Assembly: GCA_001580565.1 (NCBI GenBank)
Contig: LRBF01000245.1
Coordinates: 1-60,981 of the forward strand
DNA: 60,981 nucleotides
Reading direction: 5' to 3'
Source of the DNA: Caballeronia megalochromosomata
GTDB taxonomy: Bacteria; Pseudomonadota; Gammaproteobacteria; Burkholderiales; Burkholderiaceae
Below, piece by piece: positions 25,059 through 34,567 of the stretch (the first letter of the stretch is position 1; every line of letters starts with the position of its first letter). The notes under the pieces were generated by a model. It worked only from the letters and a program-made list of their open reading frames with translations. It was not told where the DNA came from and ran no database searches. The translations under genes and the position numbers were made by a program.

Positions 25059-26036
25059 GCCATGCCGATGCGACACGATTCCCTCGATCTCGACGAGCAA
25101 ATCGGCGCGGCAAATATCGGCCTTCAGATAGCGAATGCTCGCATCCGGATGAAACGCGGTCTGCGCCAGCTTCATCACGCGCGGCAAATCCGCCGAATGC
25201 CGGTAATACACCTTGATCTGGTCGAGATCGCGCAGCGTATGACCGCCGCGCGCGCCCTGCGCTTGCAGATTCTCCACGCCGATCAGGTAAGCGATATTGT
25301 CGGTCGCAACGCTCCACTGCTTGTCGAGATCGCCTTCGTGAACGGTCTCGTGCCCGAGAATGCTGGCCGTGCCGGATACGAACAGCGTGTCGCGCAACTG
25401 GGTGCCCCGCGCGAAGCTCGGCGATTTCGGTCCGTAACGCTGCGGATACTCATACGCGGGCGTCTGGCGTGCGTTCTCGATATGCCGCACTGCACTGTCA
25501 CGGCACGCCAGAAAATAGAAGCCGACGCCATCGCCCGATGTGCCGATGCCCGTCGCCGCCGGCATGCCCGACGCGTGAGCGTAATCCTGCTCGAATGCGA
25601 CGGCGCGCCCGCGGCAAAAATCGCGATAAACTTCGAGCCCTTCGCGATTCTCGCCGTTGATGTGGCCGATGAAGTTCCACATGCGGAAGATCTTCGGGAA
25701 GTTCAGTGCGCCGACGAGCGCGAACGCATCGCCATAGGCCTGGCGCGTGGCCTCGGTGTATCGGTCGGAAGCGGGGATGAAACCCGCGCAAAACAGGAAC
25801 TCGTCGTTGTGCGCGAAGACGAGACCGTTGATGCTTGCGCTATGGATCGGTCCGGCGCTCGTCCAGATTTCGGCGAAACCTTCGTGCGCGTCATCGCACA
25901 TCGCGAGGCGCAGCGTGGGCACGCCGTTCTCGATGCTCGGCCGGCCGCTCGCATCGCCGAAGACGATACGCGCGAGCACGTCGTCGCCGCACGTCGCCTC
26001 GGGACCGGTGAAGCGGGACGCGATGCTCGCGATCAT
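25050..26036 (-). CDS. Chorismatase, FkbO/Hyg5/XanB2-like
   Basis: 328 aa with the RidA-like fold of chorismatases, often named pteridine-dependent dioxygenase-like proteins. Family-like segments are FRMWNFIGHINGENREGLEVYRDFC (as FRMWNFIGHIN and EGLEVYRDFC), ATGIGTSGDGVGFYFLA, and the C-terminal SILGHETVHEGDLDKQ. These enzymes split chorismate to hydroxybenzoates or dihydroxycyclohexadiene carboxylate, in Xanthomonas and Burkholderia feeding pigment, ubiquinone and signal metabolism. The start lies 3 nt after the ribbon-helix-helix gene stop, so the two are one unit. Which product it makes cannot be judged here. Confidence 0.82.
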   Translation of the reverse strand: MIASIASRFTGPEATCGDDVLARIVFGDASGRPSIENGVPTLRLAMCDDAHEGFAEIWTSAGPIHSASINGLVFAHNDEFLFCAGFIPASDRYTEATRQAYGDAFALVGALNFPKIFRMWNFIGHINGENREGLEVYRDFCRGRAVAFEQDYAHASGMPAATGIGTSGDGVGFYFLACRDSAVRHIENARQTPAYEYPQRYGPKSPSFARGTQLRDTLFVSGTASILGHETVHEGDLDKQWSVATDNIAYLIGVENLQAQGARGGHTLRDLDQIKVYYRHSADLPRVMKLAQTAFHPDASIRYLKADICRADLLVEIEGIVSHRHGSD

Positions 26037-26039
26037 CGC

Positions 26040-26303
26040 TTATTCATCGGCCTGATCGCCGAAGAGGTCCGCGGTCGCGACCCGGTCCTGCAGAGGCGGC
26101 AAGGCGCCGCTCCTCACTTGTTCGAGGACCGCCGGCGGCAGCCAGGTCTCTTCCATGGCGCTTATGCCGTTCTCGATCATTTGCTGGAGAAAGAACGATT
26201 GCTTGCGCCCCGTTACTTCCGCCAGGAGTCGCAACCGTTGTTCGAATTGTGGATCGACCCGCACTGCGACCACTTTCAGCTTGTTTTCCGCGGTCCTTCT
26301 CAC
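26040..26303 (-). CDS. Ribbon-helix-helix DNA-binding protein, antitoxin-like
   Basis: 87 aa. The N-terminal VVAVRVDPQFEQRLRLLAE strand-helix and GRKQSFFLQQMIENG helix fit the RelB/CopG type of ribbon-helix-helix fold. The C-terminal tail (about 55-87) resembles the toxin-binding part of small antitoxins. No toxin gene is adjacent; the next gene, 3 nt downstream, is the chorismatase. It may be a local repressor of that operon or an orphan antitoxin. Confidence 0.75.
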   Translation of the reverse strand: MRRTAENKLKVVAVRVDPQFEQRLRLLAEVTGRKQSFFLQQMIENGISAMEETWLPPAVLEQVRSGALPPLQDRVATADLFGDQADE

Positions 26304-26497
26304 TGCATGCTCCTGTCACATTCGTTGCGCGCCGCAAGCGGGCGCGCGCATGCGGTGCTTATACCACAGCTCGATTGCAGGGCGGCCCGCTTCGCCCGGT
26401 GCACGATCGTGCGGGGCGGCACAAGACGTGCGTGCTACCATCGAAACGCGCGTCTTGCGCCAGTCGGGGGAGGCTCGCGCTTGCCTCACAGAGCGTC

Positions 26498-28684
26498 ATG
26501 AACGAATCAGAAGAACCATCAGGATTCGGCGCGGCCGAGCCGTTGCCTTCCCTGCCACCGCTCGACTTTCGCGCCGCGCGCAGGCGGCTTTTCGCTGCGC
26601 TCATCGCGTCCATCGTCATACCGTTCGCTTTTTTCTGCCTGTACGGTTACTACACGTATGAACGCGCGCTCACTGAAACGGGCGAATCGCTCGAGCGGCT
26701 CGTGCGCGTCATCGACGAAAGAGCGAACACGGTCTTCAGCATCAACCGCGAGCTGATTGCGCGCATCGAAGACATGCTCGGCAGCGGCGACGAGGACTTC
26801 ATCGCACGCAGCCAGCCCGAGCTGCACGACACGCTCGCGCGTCTTGCGGAAAGCCACGCGCAGATCGCCGCGCTGTCCGTGCTCGACAGTCACGGCAGGC
26901 TCATCCTCAGCAGCCGCTTTTTTCCGGCGCCCAATGTGTCGGTCGGCGATCGCGCCGATTTCCTCGCAACGCGCGACAACCGCGCGACGTTCCACGTCTC
27001 CATGCCCGAGCGCGGCCGCGTGAAGAACACCGACATCGTCAACACGCTGAGCGCGCGCTATGCGAAGGACGGACGCTTTCTCGGCGAGATTTCGATCGCC
27101 TTGCGGCGCGATTACCTGATCAGCTTCTATCGCGAACTCGCCGCGCGCGATCCAGCGCTCACGCTCGCGCTGCATCGCGACGACGGCGCCGTGCTCGCGC
27201 GTTATCCGCCTGCGTCCGCGCCCAATCCGCCGGATATCCATTCCGTGCTCGCCGCCGCGTTCGCGCAGGGCAAGCCCACGGGTCTCATGCGTTACGTGTC
27301 GCCGCTCGACAACGACGAAAAGCTCTCCGCCTGGCGGCGTGTCGGCGACTATCCGGTCTATGCCGCCGCGGGCTTCTCCATCCACGACATACGCCTCGCG
27401 TGGTGGCGGCGCGATGTATCGATTGCATCGATCGGGCTGATTCCCTGCATCGCGCTGTGGGCGCTGATCGGCTTTTCGCTGCGCCGTCTCAGGGCAGAAG
27501 AAACCGCGTGGCACAACTGGCGCGGCGAGCTCGCGCTGCGCCGCTCGGCCATCGCCGCGACGAGGCGATTGCAACGCATGGGAGCACTCGGCAATCTGGT
27601 CGCGAGCGTCGCACACGACTTCAACAACCTGCTGATGGTCGTCACGTCGAACATGGAGATGGCGAGGCGCAAGGGCTTCAACAGCCTCGAAAAGGAAGTC
27701 ACCGCGGTCGAACGCGCGTCGGCCAATGCGCAATCGCTCGCGCGCCGCCTCTTGAGCGTCGCGCGCCGTCAGCCGTTGCAGATGCAGGTCATACGGCTCG
27801 ATCGCTGGATGTCGGAATCGGAGCCGCTCGTGCGCGCGTCGGTGGGCGACAAGGTGACGCTCGGCACGCGCGTGCCGGATGCGACGTGGCCCGTGCGCGT
27901 CGACGCGACGGAACTGACCTCGGCGCTCATCAACATCGCCGTGAATGCGAAAGACGCGATGCCCGATGGCGGCGACTTTCGTATCGAATGCAGCAACGTG
28001 CGCTACGCGGATACGCACGCGGGTCTCGGCGCCGGCGAGTATGTCGTGATCTCGTGCAGGGACAGCGGCACGGGCATGCAGCCCGATGTCGCGAGGCAGG
28101 CGTTCGAGCCGCTCTTCACGACCAAGGGCGCCGGCGCCGGCACGGGCCTCGGGCTCGCGCAAGTGCTGGCGATGGCGGAGCAGGCGGGCGGCACCGCGCG
28201 CGCCAGTTCGGCCTGGGGCTTCGGCACGACCATCGACATCTATCTGCCGCACTGGACGGGCGTAACCGAAGCGCCGGCGCAAGCACCGCCCGTCGAGGCC
28301 ATCGAGCACGCCGCGCTTTCGTCCACCGTGCTCCTCGTGGAAGACAACGAGGAAGTCGCGGCGGGCCTGTGCGCGGTGCTCGACGTGCTCGGCTGGCAGG
28401 CGCGCCACGCAACGTCAGGCGATGCCGCGAAGCAGATGCTCGAAGCGGGCGACGCGTTCGATCTCGTGCTCTCGGACATTCAGATGCCGGGCCACTACGA
28501 CGGCATCCGGCTCGCGGAATGGATCAAGACGACGCACCCGAAGCAGCCGGTCACGCTGATGACAGGCTACGCCGATCAGCTCGACGAGGCGCGCCGCACG
28601 GGATTTGCGATTCTCGCGAAGCCGTTCAACATCGACGATCTGCAGCGGCTGTTGAACGGTCTGTCGATGCGCGCGGCGAAGTGA
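26498..28684 (+). CDS. Hybrid sensor histidine kinase with receiver domain
   Basis: 728 aa from ATG 26498; the frame is open further upstream but begins without support. Membrane helices at about 31-51 and 308-328 enclose a Cache-like periplasmic sensor domain. The H-box VAHDFNNLL has His373, the N-box is near Asn483 (NIAVNAKDAMPDGG), then G-boxes DSGTGMQPD and GTGLGLAQV. A receiver domain follows with acceptor Asp660 (LVLSDIQMPG). The HDFNN type of H-box is typical of hybrid kinases without a separate dimerisation family. No partner regulator is adjacent. It ends 6 nt from the convergent nitroreductase gene. Confidence 0.93.
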   Translation: MNESEEPSGFGAAEPLPSLPPLDFRAARRRLFAALIASIVIPFAFFCLYGYYTYERALTETGESLERLVRVIDERANTVFSINRELIARIEDMLGSGDEDFIARSQPELHDTLARLAESHAQIAALSVLDSHGRLILSSRFFPAPNVSVGDRADFLATRDNRATFHVSMPERGRVKNTDIVNTLSARYAKDGRFLGEISIALRRDYLISFYRELAARDPALTLALHRDDGAVLARYPPASAPNPPDIHSVLAAAFAQGKPTGLMRYVSPLDNDEKLSAWRRVGDYPVYAAAGFSIHDIRLAWWRRDVSIASIGLIPCIALWALIGFSLRRLRAEETAWHNWRGELALRRSAIAATRRLQRMGALGNLVASVAHDFNNLLMVVTSNMEMARRKGFNSLEKEVTAVERASANAQSLARRLLSVARRQPLQMQVIRLDRWMSESEPLVRASVGDKVTLGTRVPDATWPVRVDATELTSALINIAVNAKDAMPDGGDFRIECSNVRYADTHAGLGAGEYVVISCRDSGTGMQPDVARQAFEPLFTTKGAGAGTGLGLAQVLAMAEQAGGTARASSAWGFGTTIDIYLPHWTGVTEAPAQAPPVEAIEHAALSSTVLLVEDNEEVAAGLCAVLDVLGWQARHATSGDAAKQMLEAGDAFDLVLSDIQMPGHYDGIRLAEWIKTTHPKQPVTLMTGYADQLDEARRTGFAILAKPFNIDDLQRLLNGLSMRAAK

Positions 28685-28690
28685 CCGCGA

Positions 28691-29284
28691 TCAGCGTGTA
28701 TGACGCCATCCGCCGAATTGCGCAATATCGTCGAGCGACAGACGCGCACGCGGCGCGAGTTCACGTTCGGCCAGCGACGCGGGCAACGCGCGCGCGTCGC
28801 CGTGATGCGCGACGGAGATCACCGAGAGCGCCGTGAACCGCTCTGGAATCGCAAACGCCTCTTTGAGGCCATGCGCATCGAATCCGCCCATGGCGTGCGC
28901 GGCGAGTCCCTGCGCGTGCGCCTGAAGCAGCAGCGCCATCGCGGCGGCTCCGGCATCGTAGGCCGCGCTCGCGTTGATCTCGCCCTTCGCATTCAATGTG
29001 TCCGCAAGGACCGCGATCAAGACCTGCGCATTCGCATTCCATGACTGATTGAACGGCACGAGCAATGCGAACGCGCGCGCGAAGGCTTCGGCGTCCAGCG
29101 CCTTCTCGAACACGACGAAGCGCCAGGGCTGCACGTTATAGGCCGACGGCGCCCAGCGCGCCGCTTCGAGCAACGCGACCACCTGCGCATGCGAGACCGC
29201 GCGATCCGCATAAGCGCGCGGGCTCCATCGTCCCGCGAGCAGCGGATGAATGGCGATATCGGTCGGAGCGGGTCGATGTGTCAT
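28691..29284 (-). CDS. Nitroreductase-family flavoprotein
   Basis: 197 aa with family segments LLAGRWSPRAYADR (FMN phosphate contact), EAARWAPSAYNVQPWRF and the C-terminal SVAHHGD. Nitroreductases bind FMN as dimers and reduce nitro, quinone or related substrates with NAD(P)H. It stands alone between the histidine kinase and the sulfur island. The physiological substrate is unknown. Confidence 0.9.
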   Translation of the reverse strand: MTHRPAPTDIAIHPLLAGRWSPRAYADRAVSHAQVVALLEAARWAPSAYNVQPWRFVVFEKALDAEAFARAFALLVPFNQSWNANAQVLIAVLADTLNAKGEINASAAYDAGAAAMALLLQAHAQGLAAHAMGGFDAHGLKEAFAIPERFTALSVISVAHHGDARALPASLAERELAPRARLSLDDIAQFGGWRHTR

Positions 29285-29527
29285 GAACGGTTCGAATAAA
29301 AATGGAAGTCATAAGACGCGATGACGCGCCTTCGCATACCAGCGAAAAATCATAAGAGCGATATTCCCGGGCACAAACCAATTTACGCTGCTAAGCAAAT
29401 GAAACCGTTTCGCACATACGCAGCTATTCAAAGCATCGATTCGTTCGAAAGCATCGCTGAAATGATCGGTTTGTGACGACCGCGCGCGCGACGAAGATGA
29501 ACCTCTTTCCTCTGTCCGACGCGCTTC

Positions 29528-30394
29528 ATGTCCACCCCTTCCGCTCTCGACACTTCGTCACGGCGCCCTGCCTACGCGAGCCTGCGCGTATTCGAATCGC
29601 GCGGCACGCGCGCCACGCGCCGGGTTCCGCGCACGGAACTCACGCGCCTCGTTTTTCCCGTCGTCCTGCTGCTGGCGTGGCAAGTTGCATCGTCGGCGGG
29701 ATGGATCGACCCGCATGTGCTCGAAGCGCCGTTCGATGTCGGCGCCGCACTCGTCGATCTCGCGCGCACCGGCGTCTTGTGGGACAGCCTCGCCGCATCG
29801 CTGCAACGCGCGGTCGCGGGCTTCGTGATCGGCGGCGGCATCGGGCTCGTGCTCGGGCTCGTCGCGGGCCTGTCGCGCATCGGCGAACGCACGTACGACG
29901 CGCTTTTGCAGATGCTGCGCATGATCCCGTTTCTCGCGCTGATTCCGCTCTTCGTGATCTGGTTTGGTGTCGACGAAAAGCCGAAGATCCTCCTCATCGC
30001 GATCGCGTGCGTGTTTCCTGTCTACCTCAATACATTCTCGGGCGTGCGTCATGTCGATGCGAAGCTCGTCGAAGCCGCACGGGTCTTCGGCATGTCGCGC
30101 ACGGCGATTGCATGGCGAATCGTGCTGCCGCTCGCGATGCCGTCGATTCTCGTCGGCGTGCGCTACGCGATGGGCACCGCGCTGCTCGCACTCGTCGCCG
30201 CCGAGCAGGTCAACGCGACATCGGGCATCGGCTATCTCGCGTTGAACCCGCGCGCCGCGTTGCGCACCGACATCATCCTCGGCGTCGTGCTCGTCTATTC
30301 GCTGCTCGGCCTCACGATCGATGCGCTCCTGCGCGCCGCCGAACGCATCGTGCTGCCGTGGCATCGCACGCTCGTTGCGGAGCGGCGCACATGA
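29528..30394 (+). CDS. Aliphatic-sulfonate-type ABC transporter permease (SsuC-like)
   Basis: 288 aa with six membrane helices after a 45-residue charged N-terminus. The coupling-loop motif EAARVFGMSRTAIAWRIVLP (about 178-197) is typical of the NitT/TauT family permeases. It begins the long plus-strand organosulfur operon and overlaps the ATPase gene (ATG in ACATGA). The 243-bp region upstream (29285-29527) is AT-rich and should hold the operon promoter. Confidence 0.9.
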   Translation: MSTPSALDTSSRRPAYASLRVFESRGTRATRRVPRTELTRLVFPVVLLLAWQVASSAGWIDPHVLEAPFDVGAALVDLARTGVLWDSLAASLQRAVAGFVIGGGIGLVLGLVAGLSRIGERTYDALLQMLRMIPFLALIPLFVIWFGVDEKPKILLIAIACVFPVYLNTFSGVRHVDAKLVEAARVFGMSRTAIAWRIVLPLAMPSILVGVRYAMGTALLALVAAEQVNATSGIGYLALNPRAALRTDIILGVVLVYSLLGLTIDALLRAAERIVLPWHRTLVAERRT

Positions 30395-31083
30395 ACGAGC
30401 AACTCGCCGTCTCGATTCAGAACGCAAGCAAGCGCTTCGGCGAACGCGTCATCTTCGAACATCTCGATCTGACGATACGCCGGCGCGAATTCGTCGCGCT
30501 GCTCGGCGCATCCGGTTCCGGCAAGACGACGCTATTGCGCACGCTGCTCGATCTCGACTCGCTCGATTCAGGCGTCGGTCATGTCGCGACGCCGCGCGCC
30601 GCCGTGTTTCAGGAGCCGCGCCTGATTCCGTCGCAACGCGTCTGGCAGAACGTGCTCATGGGCGTGCCGCGAACGCCGCGTGCACGCGAGCTGGCCGTGG
30701 CGACGCTCGCCGAAGTCGGCCTCACGCGTCATGTCGATGTGTGGCCCGCGACGCTCTCGGGCGGCGAAGCGCAGCGTGTCGCGCTCGCGCGTGCGCTAAT
30801 TCGCGATCCGGCGCTCCTGCTGCTCGACGAACCCTTCGCCGCACTCGACGCGCTTACCCGCCTGCGCATGCAGGACCTCGTGCGCCAGCTCGTCGCGCGG
30901 CACGGCCCGGGCGTGCTGCTCGTCACGCACGACGTCGAGGAAGCGCTGCGTCTCGCGGACCGCGTCGTCGTGTTGCGCGATGCGCGGCTCACGCTCGACG
31001 TGACCGTGCGCGATGCCGATCCCGACGCGCTGCGCGAGCGTCTCTATGCCGAACTGGGCGTGCACCGCGCTGTCGCCGCCTGA
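30391..31083 (+). CDS. ABC transporter ATP-binding protein (SsuB-like)
   Basis: 230 aa. Walker A GASGSGKTT (about 41-49), Q-loop FQEPRL, signature LSGGEAQRVALARAL and Walker B ALLLLDEPFAALD, then LLVTHDVEEAL. It powers the permease encoded immediately upstream (4-nt overlap). The EPRL Q-loop and short length place it with the sulfonate/nitrate/taurine importers. Confidence 0.93.
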   Translation: MNEQLAVSIQNASKRFGERVIFEHLDLTIRRREFVALLGASGSGKTTLLRTLLDLDSLDSGVGHVATPRAAVFQEPRLIPSQRVWQNVLMGVPRTPRARELAVATLAEVGLTRHVDVWPATLSGGEAQRVALARALIRDPALLLLDEPFAALDALTRLRMQDLVRQLVARHGPGVLLVTHDVEEALRLADRVVVLRDARLTLDVTVRDADPDALRERLYAELGVHRAVAA

Positions 31084-31113
31084 ACCTTTCTTCAACCTTT
31101 TATCGATCGACGT

Positions 31114-32109
31114 ATGCTCCTTGCCCGTTCGCTCTTCACCGCTCTTCTCAGCGTCACCATCACGGCACACGCCGCCGACACCGTCCTGCGCGTGGGCATC
31201 TTTCAGGACGTGACGCGCGAAGCCATCGAGGCCACCGGCTTTCTGAAGGACACGCCGTATCGCATCGAATGGGCGCGCCTGAACGGCGCGGGACCGACCG
31301 TGCAGGCGCTCGGCGGCAATGCCATCGATATCAGCTGGGGCCTGAGCGATACCGCCGCGCCGAAGGCATCGTCGGAAGACCGGCGCAACTGGAGCGCCGA
31401 CAACGCGCCGATCAAGCTCATCGGTCTGCTCGCGCCCGTCGACAGCAAGCGCTATTCGCCGATGCTCGTGATCGCCAGCAGGAACTCGGGCATCACGAAG
31501 CTCGCCGATCTGCGTGGCAAAAGCTATGCATACAACGAAGGCGGCAACGCGAACGCGGTCGGTCTGCTCGCGCTCGACAAGGCGGGCCTCTCCGTAAAGG
31601 ACATCAAGCTGCGTTTGCTCACGTACGACGCCACGGCGCCCGCCGTCGTCGCAGGCGCGGTCGATGCCGCGCCCGCCACGCGCTCGCGCGTCGCCGATGC
31701 GCTCGCGAGCGGCGCGGTGCGCGAACTCGCGACCGAAAACGATGTGGGCTTTCCGGGCTTCGTCTCGGTCACGGCGCGTACGGCCGCACTGAAGGACCCG
31801 CAGTTGAACGCGGCGATCGGCGACTTCATGACACGTCTCGCGCGCTATCTCAACTGGGCGGCGACGCACGACGCCGAAACGGCTGCCGCCTACGTCAAGA
31901 CACAGCAACTCACGCAGGAGCAGGCGCTATTCGCGGCGAAGAGCGGCGCCTACCGGCTCGTCGCCGTGAATCACGACGGCGCGCCCTTCAAGGCGGAAGT
32001 CGCGGCGACGAGGAAGCTCGGCGAGATCGGCTTCTATCCGCGCGCCGTCGATTTCTCGACCGTCGTCGATGAGCGCTATACCGCGCAGATTGAAGCGGGC
32101 AATCGCTGA
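31114..32109 (+). CDS. Sulfonate/organosulfur-type periplasmic substrate-binding protein (SsuA-like)
   Basis: 331 aa with a Sec signal peptide (MLLARSLFTALLSVTITAHA, cut about residue 20). The SsuA/NMT1-like fold shows LRVGIFQDVTRE, ALGGNAIDISWG and LADLRGKSYAYNEGGN. It delivers substrate to the adjacent permease and ATPase. Genes downstream encode flavin monooxygenases that remove sulfite or methanesulfinate, so an organosulfur compound is the probable cargo. Confidence 0.88.
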   Translation: MLLARSLFTALLSVTITAHAADTVLRVGIFQDVTREAIEATGFLKDTPYRIEWARLNGAGPTVQALGGNAIDISWGLSDTAAPKASSEDRRNWSADNAPIKLIGLLAPVDSKRYSPMLVIASRNSGITKLADLRGKSYAYNEGGNANAVGLLALDKAGLSVKDIKLRLLTYDATAPAVVAGAVDAAPATRSRVADALASGAVRELATENDVGFPGFVSVTARTAALKDPQLNAAIGDFMTRLARYLNWAATHDAETAAAYVKTQQLTQEQALFAAKSGAYRLVAVNHDGAPFKAEVAATRKLGEIGFYPRAVDFSTVVDERYTAQIEAGNR

Positions 32110-32126
32110 TTCCATCGGAGCACATC

Positions 32127-32864
32127 ATGAGTTCGACTTTCGAAGACCACGTCTACTGGGTGACGGGCGCATTCGGCGCTTTGGGCGCGGCCACGGTGAG
32201 GCGTCTCGCCGATGCGGGCGCGCACGTGATCGCGTCATCGCGCAACGTCGATACGGAGCGCTTCGCGGACCTGCCGCGTGTCGTGCCGCTGTCGGTCGAT
32301 GTCGCCGACGATCACAGCGTGCGCTCCGCGTTCGCGCATATCGAGGAGCGCTTCAATCGTCTCGACGGTCTCGTCACGAGCACCAATGTCGCCGCGTTCG
32401 GCGACTTCCTCGATCTCACCGACGACGACTGGCAACGCGTCATCGACGCGAAGCTGCTCGGCTCCGTGCGTCCGATCCGCGCCGCGTTGCCGCGCCTCAT
32501 CGAGCAAGGACGCGGCGCGATCGTCGCGATCAGCGGACGTGGCGGCATCGCGCCGCCGCCGAATCACTTTCCCGGTTCGAGCGTGAACGCGGCGCTCGAT
32601 CTGCTCGTGCAAGGTCTCGGGCGCAAGTACGGGCCGCACGGCGTGCGCGTGAATGCGGTCGCGCCCGGCCCGATCCGCTCGCCCCGCTTCGACGCGATGG
32701 CCACCACGCAAGCCGGCGACGAGCCCACGCGCCTCACCGCCCTCGACGGTCCCGGCACGCCCGAGGACGTCGCGGCGGCAGTGACCTATCTGCTTTCCGA
32801 CGACGCGCGCTTCGTCACCGGCACGCGGCTTTATGTCGACGGCGGCGGGCCGCCTTACGCCTGA
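32127..32864 (+). CDS. Short-chain dehydrogenase/reductase
   Basis: 245 aa Rossmann-fold SDR. The nucleotide motif is modified to TGAFGALGAATVRRL (about 12-26). The Ser position lies in VAISGRGGIAPPPN, where the usual YxxxK is not obvious (the segment reads HFPGSSVNAAL), so the catalytic Tyr seems replaced. The C-terminal YLLSDDARFVTGTRLYVDGG is typical. It lies in the sulfur operon 17 nt after the binding protein. With the Tyr apparently missing, it may be non-catalytic or use another residue. Confidence 0.8.
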   Translation: MSSTFEDHVYWVTGAFGALGAATVRRLADAGAHVIASSRNVDTERFADLPRVVPLSVDVADDHSVRSAFAHIEERFNRLDGLVTSTNVAAFGDFLDLTDDDWQRVIDAKLLGSVRPIRAALPRLIEQGRGAIVAISGRGGIAPPPNHFPGSSVNAALDLLVQGLGRKYGPHGVRVNAVAPGPIRSPRFDAMATTQAGDEPTRLTALDGPGTPEDVAAAVTYLLSDDARFVTGTRLYVDGGGPPYA

Positions 32865-32902
32865 TGCCATTTTCCAGACTACGTACAAAGGATTCATCGC
32901 TC

Positions 32903-34567
32903 ATGTCCCGCTTCGTTTCTCCCGCGCAATTGCGCACGCTCATCGCTCAACGTTCCGAACTCGCCGTGCTCGACGTGCGTGAAGAAGGCGTATCGGCAAG
33001 AAGGCGTCTTTTCTATTCATCGGTCGCCCCGGTGGGCCGGCTCGGCCTCCTGATCGGGCGGCTCGTGCCACGGCGCGGCACGCCCGTCGTGCTCGTCGAT
33101 ACGCACGGCGAACACACGCCACGCGCCGCCGCCCTGCTCGCGCGCTGGGGCTATACGGATGTGTCGATACTCGAAGGCGGCGTCGAAGGATGGGCGCAGG
33201 CCGGTCATGAAATCTTCAGCGGCACCAATGTGCCCGGCAAGGCGTTCGGCGAAGTGATCGAGCACGAACTCCATACGCCGAACATCGACGCGGAAACACT
33301 GAAGGCGCGCCAGGACGCGGGCGACGATCTCGTCGTGCTCGACTCGCGCCCCTTCGGCGAATTCAACACGATGAACATTCCCGGCGGCATCGACTGTGCG
33401 GGCGCGGAGCTCGTCTATCGCGCGCTCGCGGCGGCACCTTCGCCGGATACGCTGATCGTCGTGAACTGCGCGGGCCGCACGCGCGGCATTCTCGGCGCGC
33501 AATCGCTCATCAATGCGGGCGTGCCGAATCCGGTCGCGGCGCTGACGGGCGGCTCGATGTCATGGCTGCTCGCGGGCCTCGCGCTCGAGCATGGCGAGAT
33601 TCGCACCGCGCCGCGTCCCGATGCGGCGACGCTCGCTGCCGCGCGCGAACTCGCGGTCGCGGCCGCGCGCAAGGCCGAGGTGCCGGTCATCAATCGTGAG
33701 ACGCTGGCCGCACTGGAGCGCGAAAAGGGCGAGCGCACGCTCTATCGATTCGACGTGCGCGATCCGCTCGAATACGAAGCGGGTCATCCGCCGGGCTGGC
33801 GCTCGGCGCCGGGCGGCCAGCTCGTGCAGGCGACCGATGAATACATCGGCACATTGCACGCGCGCGTGGTGCTGCGCGACGACGATGGCGTGCGCGCCCG
33901 CATGACCGCGTCCTGGCTGAAGCAGCTCGGCTATCTCGACGTGCGCGTCCTCGACGACGACGCAAGCGCCACGCTCGGCGCCGATGGTTTCGAAGCCGGT
34001 CCCGAGCCGCTCGCCGTGCGTCCGCATGGCGCGCGCACGCGCTGGATCGAGGCGGACGCGTTACGCAGGTCGATCGAAGAAGGCAAGGCGCACGTGATCG
34101 ATGTCGACAGCAGTCTCGCGTTCAGGCGTGGCCACGTAACGGGCGCGCACTTCGTCGCGGCGAGCGAACTGCTCGCGCGTCTCGAAGACTTCCCGGAAGA
34201 CACGCATCTCGTGCTGACGTCGGACGATGGCGTGCTCGCAGGTTTGATCGCCGCTGAGCTTGGCCCGCAGAAGCCGCATATCGCCGCACTCATCGGCGGC
34301 ACGCGCCGCTGGAGCGCGCTCGGCCTGCCGCTCGAATCTGGTGACGAGCACAACCTCACCGGCGACGACGACGCTTGGTACAGCCCGTACCACGCCGAAC
34401 CCGGCCGCGTCGCCGAACAGATGAACGCGTATCTCGCGTGGGAACTGCAACTCGTCGCACAACTGGAGCGCGATGCGATCGCATCGATCAAGGTGCTCGA
34501 CTTCGAGACCGCGACCGCCGCGCGCAGCCACGAGCGTCTGAGCGCGTTGAAGGAGAGCGCCTTATGA
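32903..34567 (+). CDS. Four-domain rhodanese-like protein
   Basis: 554 aa from ATG 32903 made of four rhodanese-like repeats. Only the second repeat keeps an active-site Cys, in VVNCAGRTRG (Cys189). The matching positions in repeats 1, 3 and 4 read VDTHGE, LRDDDG and LTSDDG. Rhodaneses move sulfane sulfur via a Cys persulfide. Its place between the sulfonate-type importer and two monooxygenases suggests handling of sulfur released from organosulfur compounds. The stop overlaps the next start (ATGA). Confidence 0.88.
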   Translation: MSRFVSPAQLRTLIAQRSELAVLDVREEGVSARRRLFYSSVAPVGRLGLLIGRLVPRRGTPVVLVDTHGEHTPRAAALLARWGYTDVSILEGGVEGWAQAGHEIFSGTNVPGKAFGEVIEHELHTPNIDAETLKARQDAGDDLVVLDSRPFGEFNTMNIPGGIDCAGAELVYRALAAAPSPDTLIVVNCAGRTRGILGAQSLINAGVPNPVAALTGGSMSWLLAGLALEHGEIRTAPRPDAATLAAARELAVAAARKAEVPVINRETLAALEREKGERTLYRFDVRDPLEYEAGHPPGWRSAPGGQLVQATDEYIGTLHARVVLRDDDGVRARMTASWLKQLGYLDVRVLDDDASATLGADGFEAGPEPLAVRPHGARTRWIEADALRRSIEEGKAHVIDVDSSLAFRRGHVTGAHFVAASELLARLEDFPEDTHLVLTSDDGVLAGLIAAELGPQKPHIAALIGGTRRWSALGLPLESGDEHNLTGDDDAWYSPYHAEPGRVAEQMNAYLAWELQLVAQLERDAIASIKVLDFETATAARSHERLSALKESAL

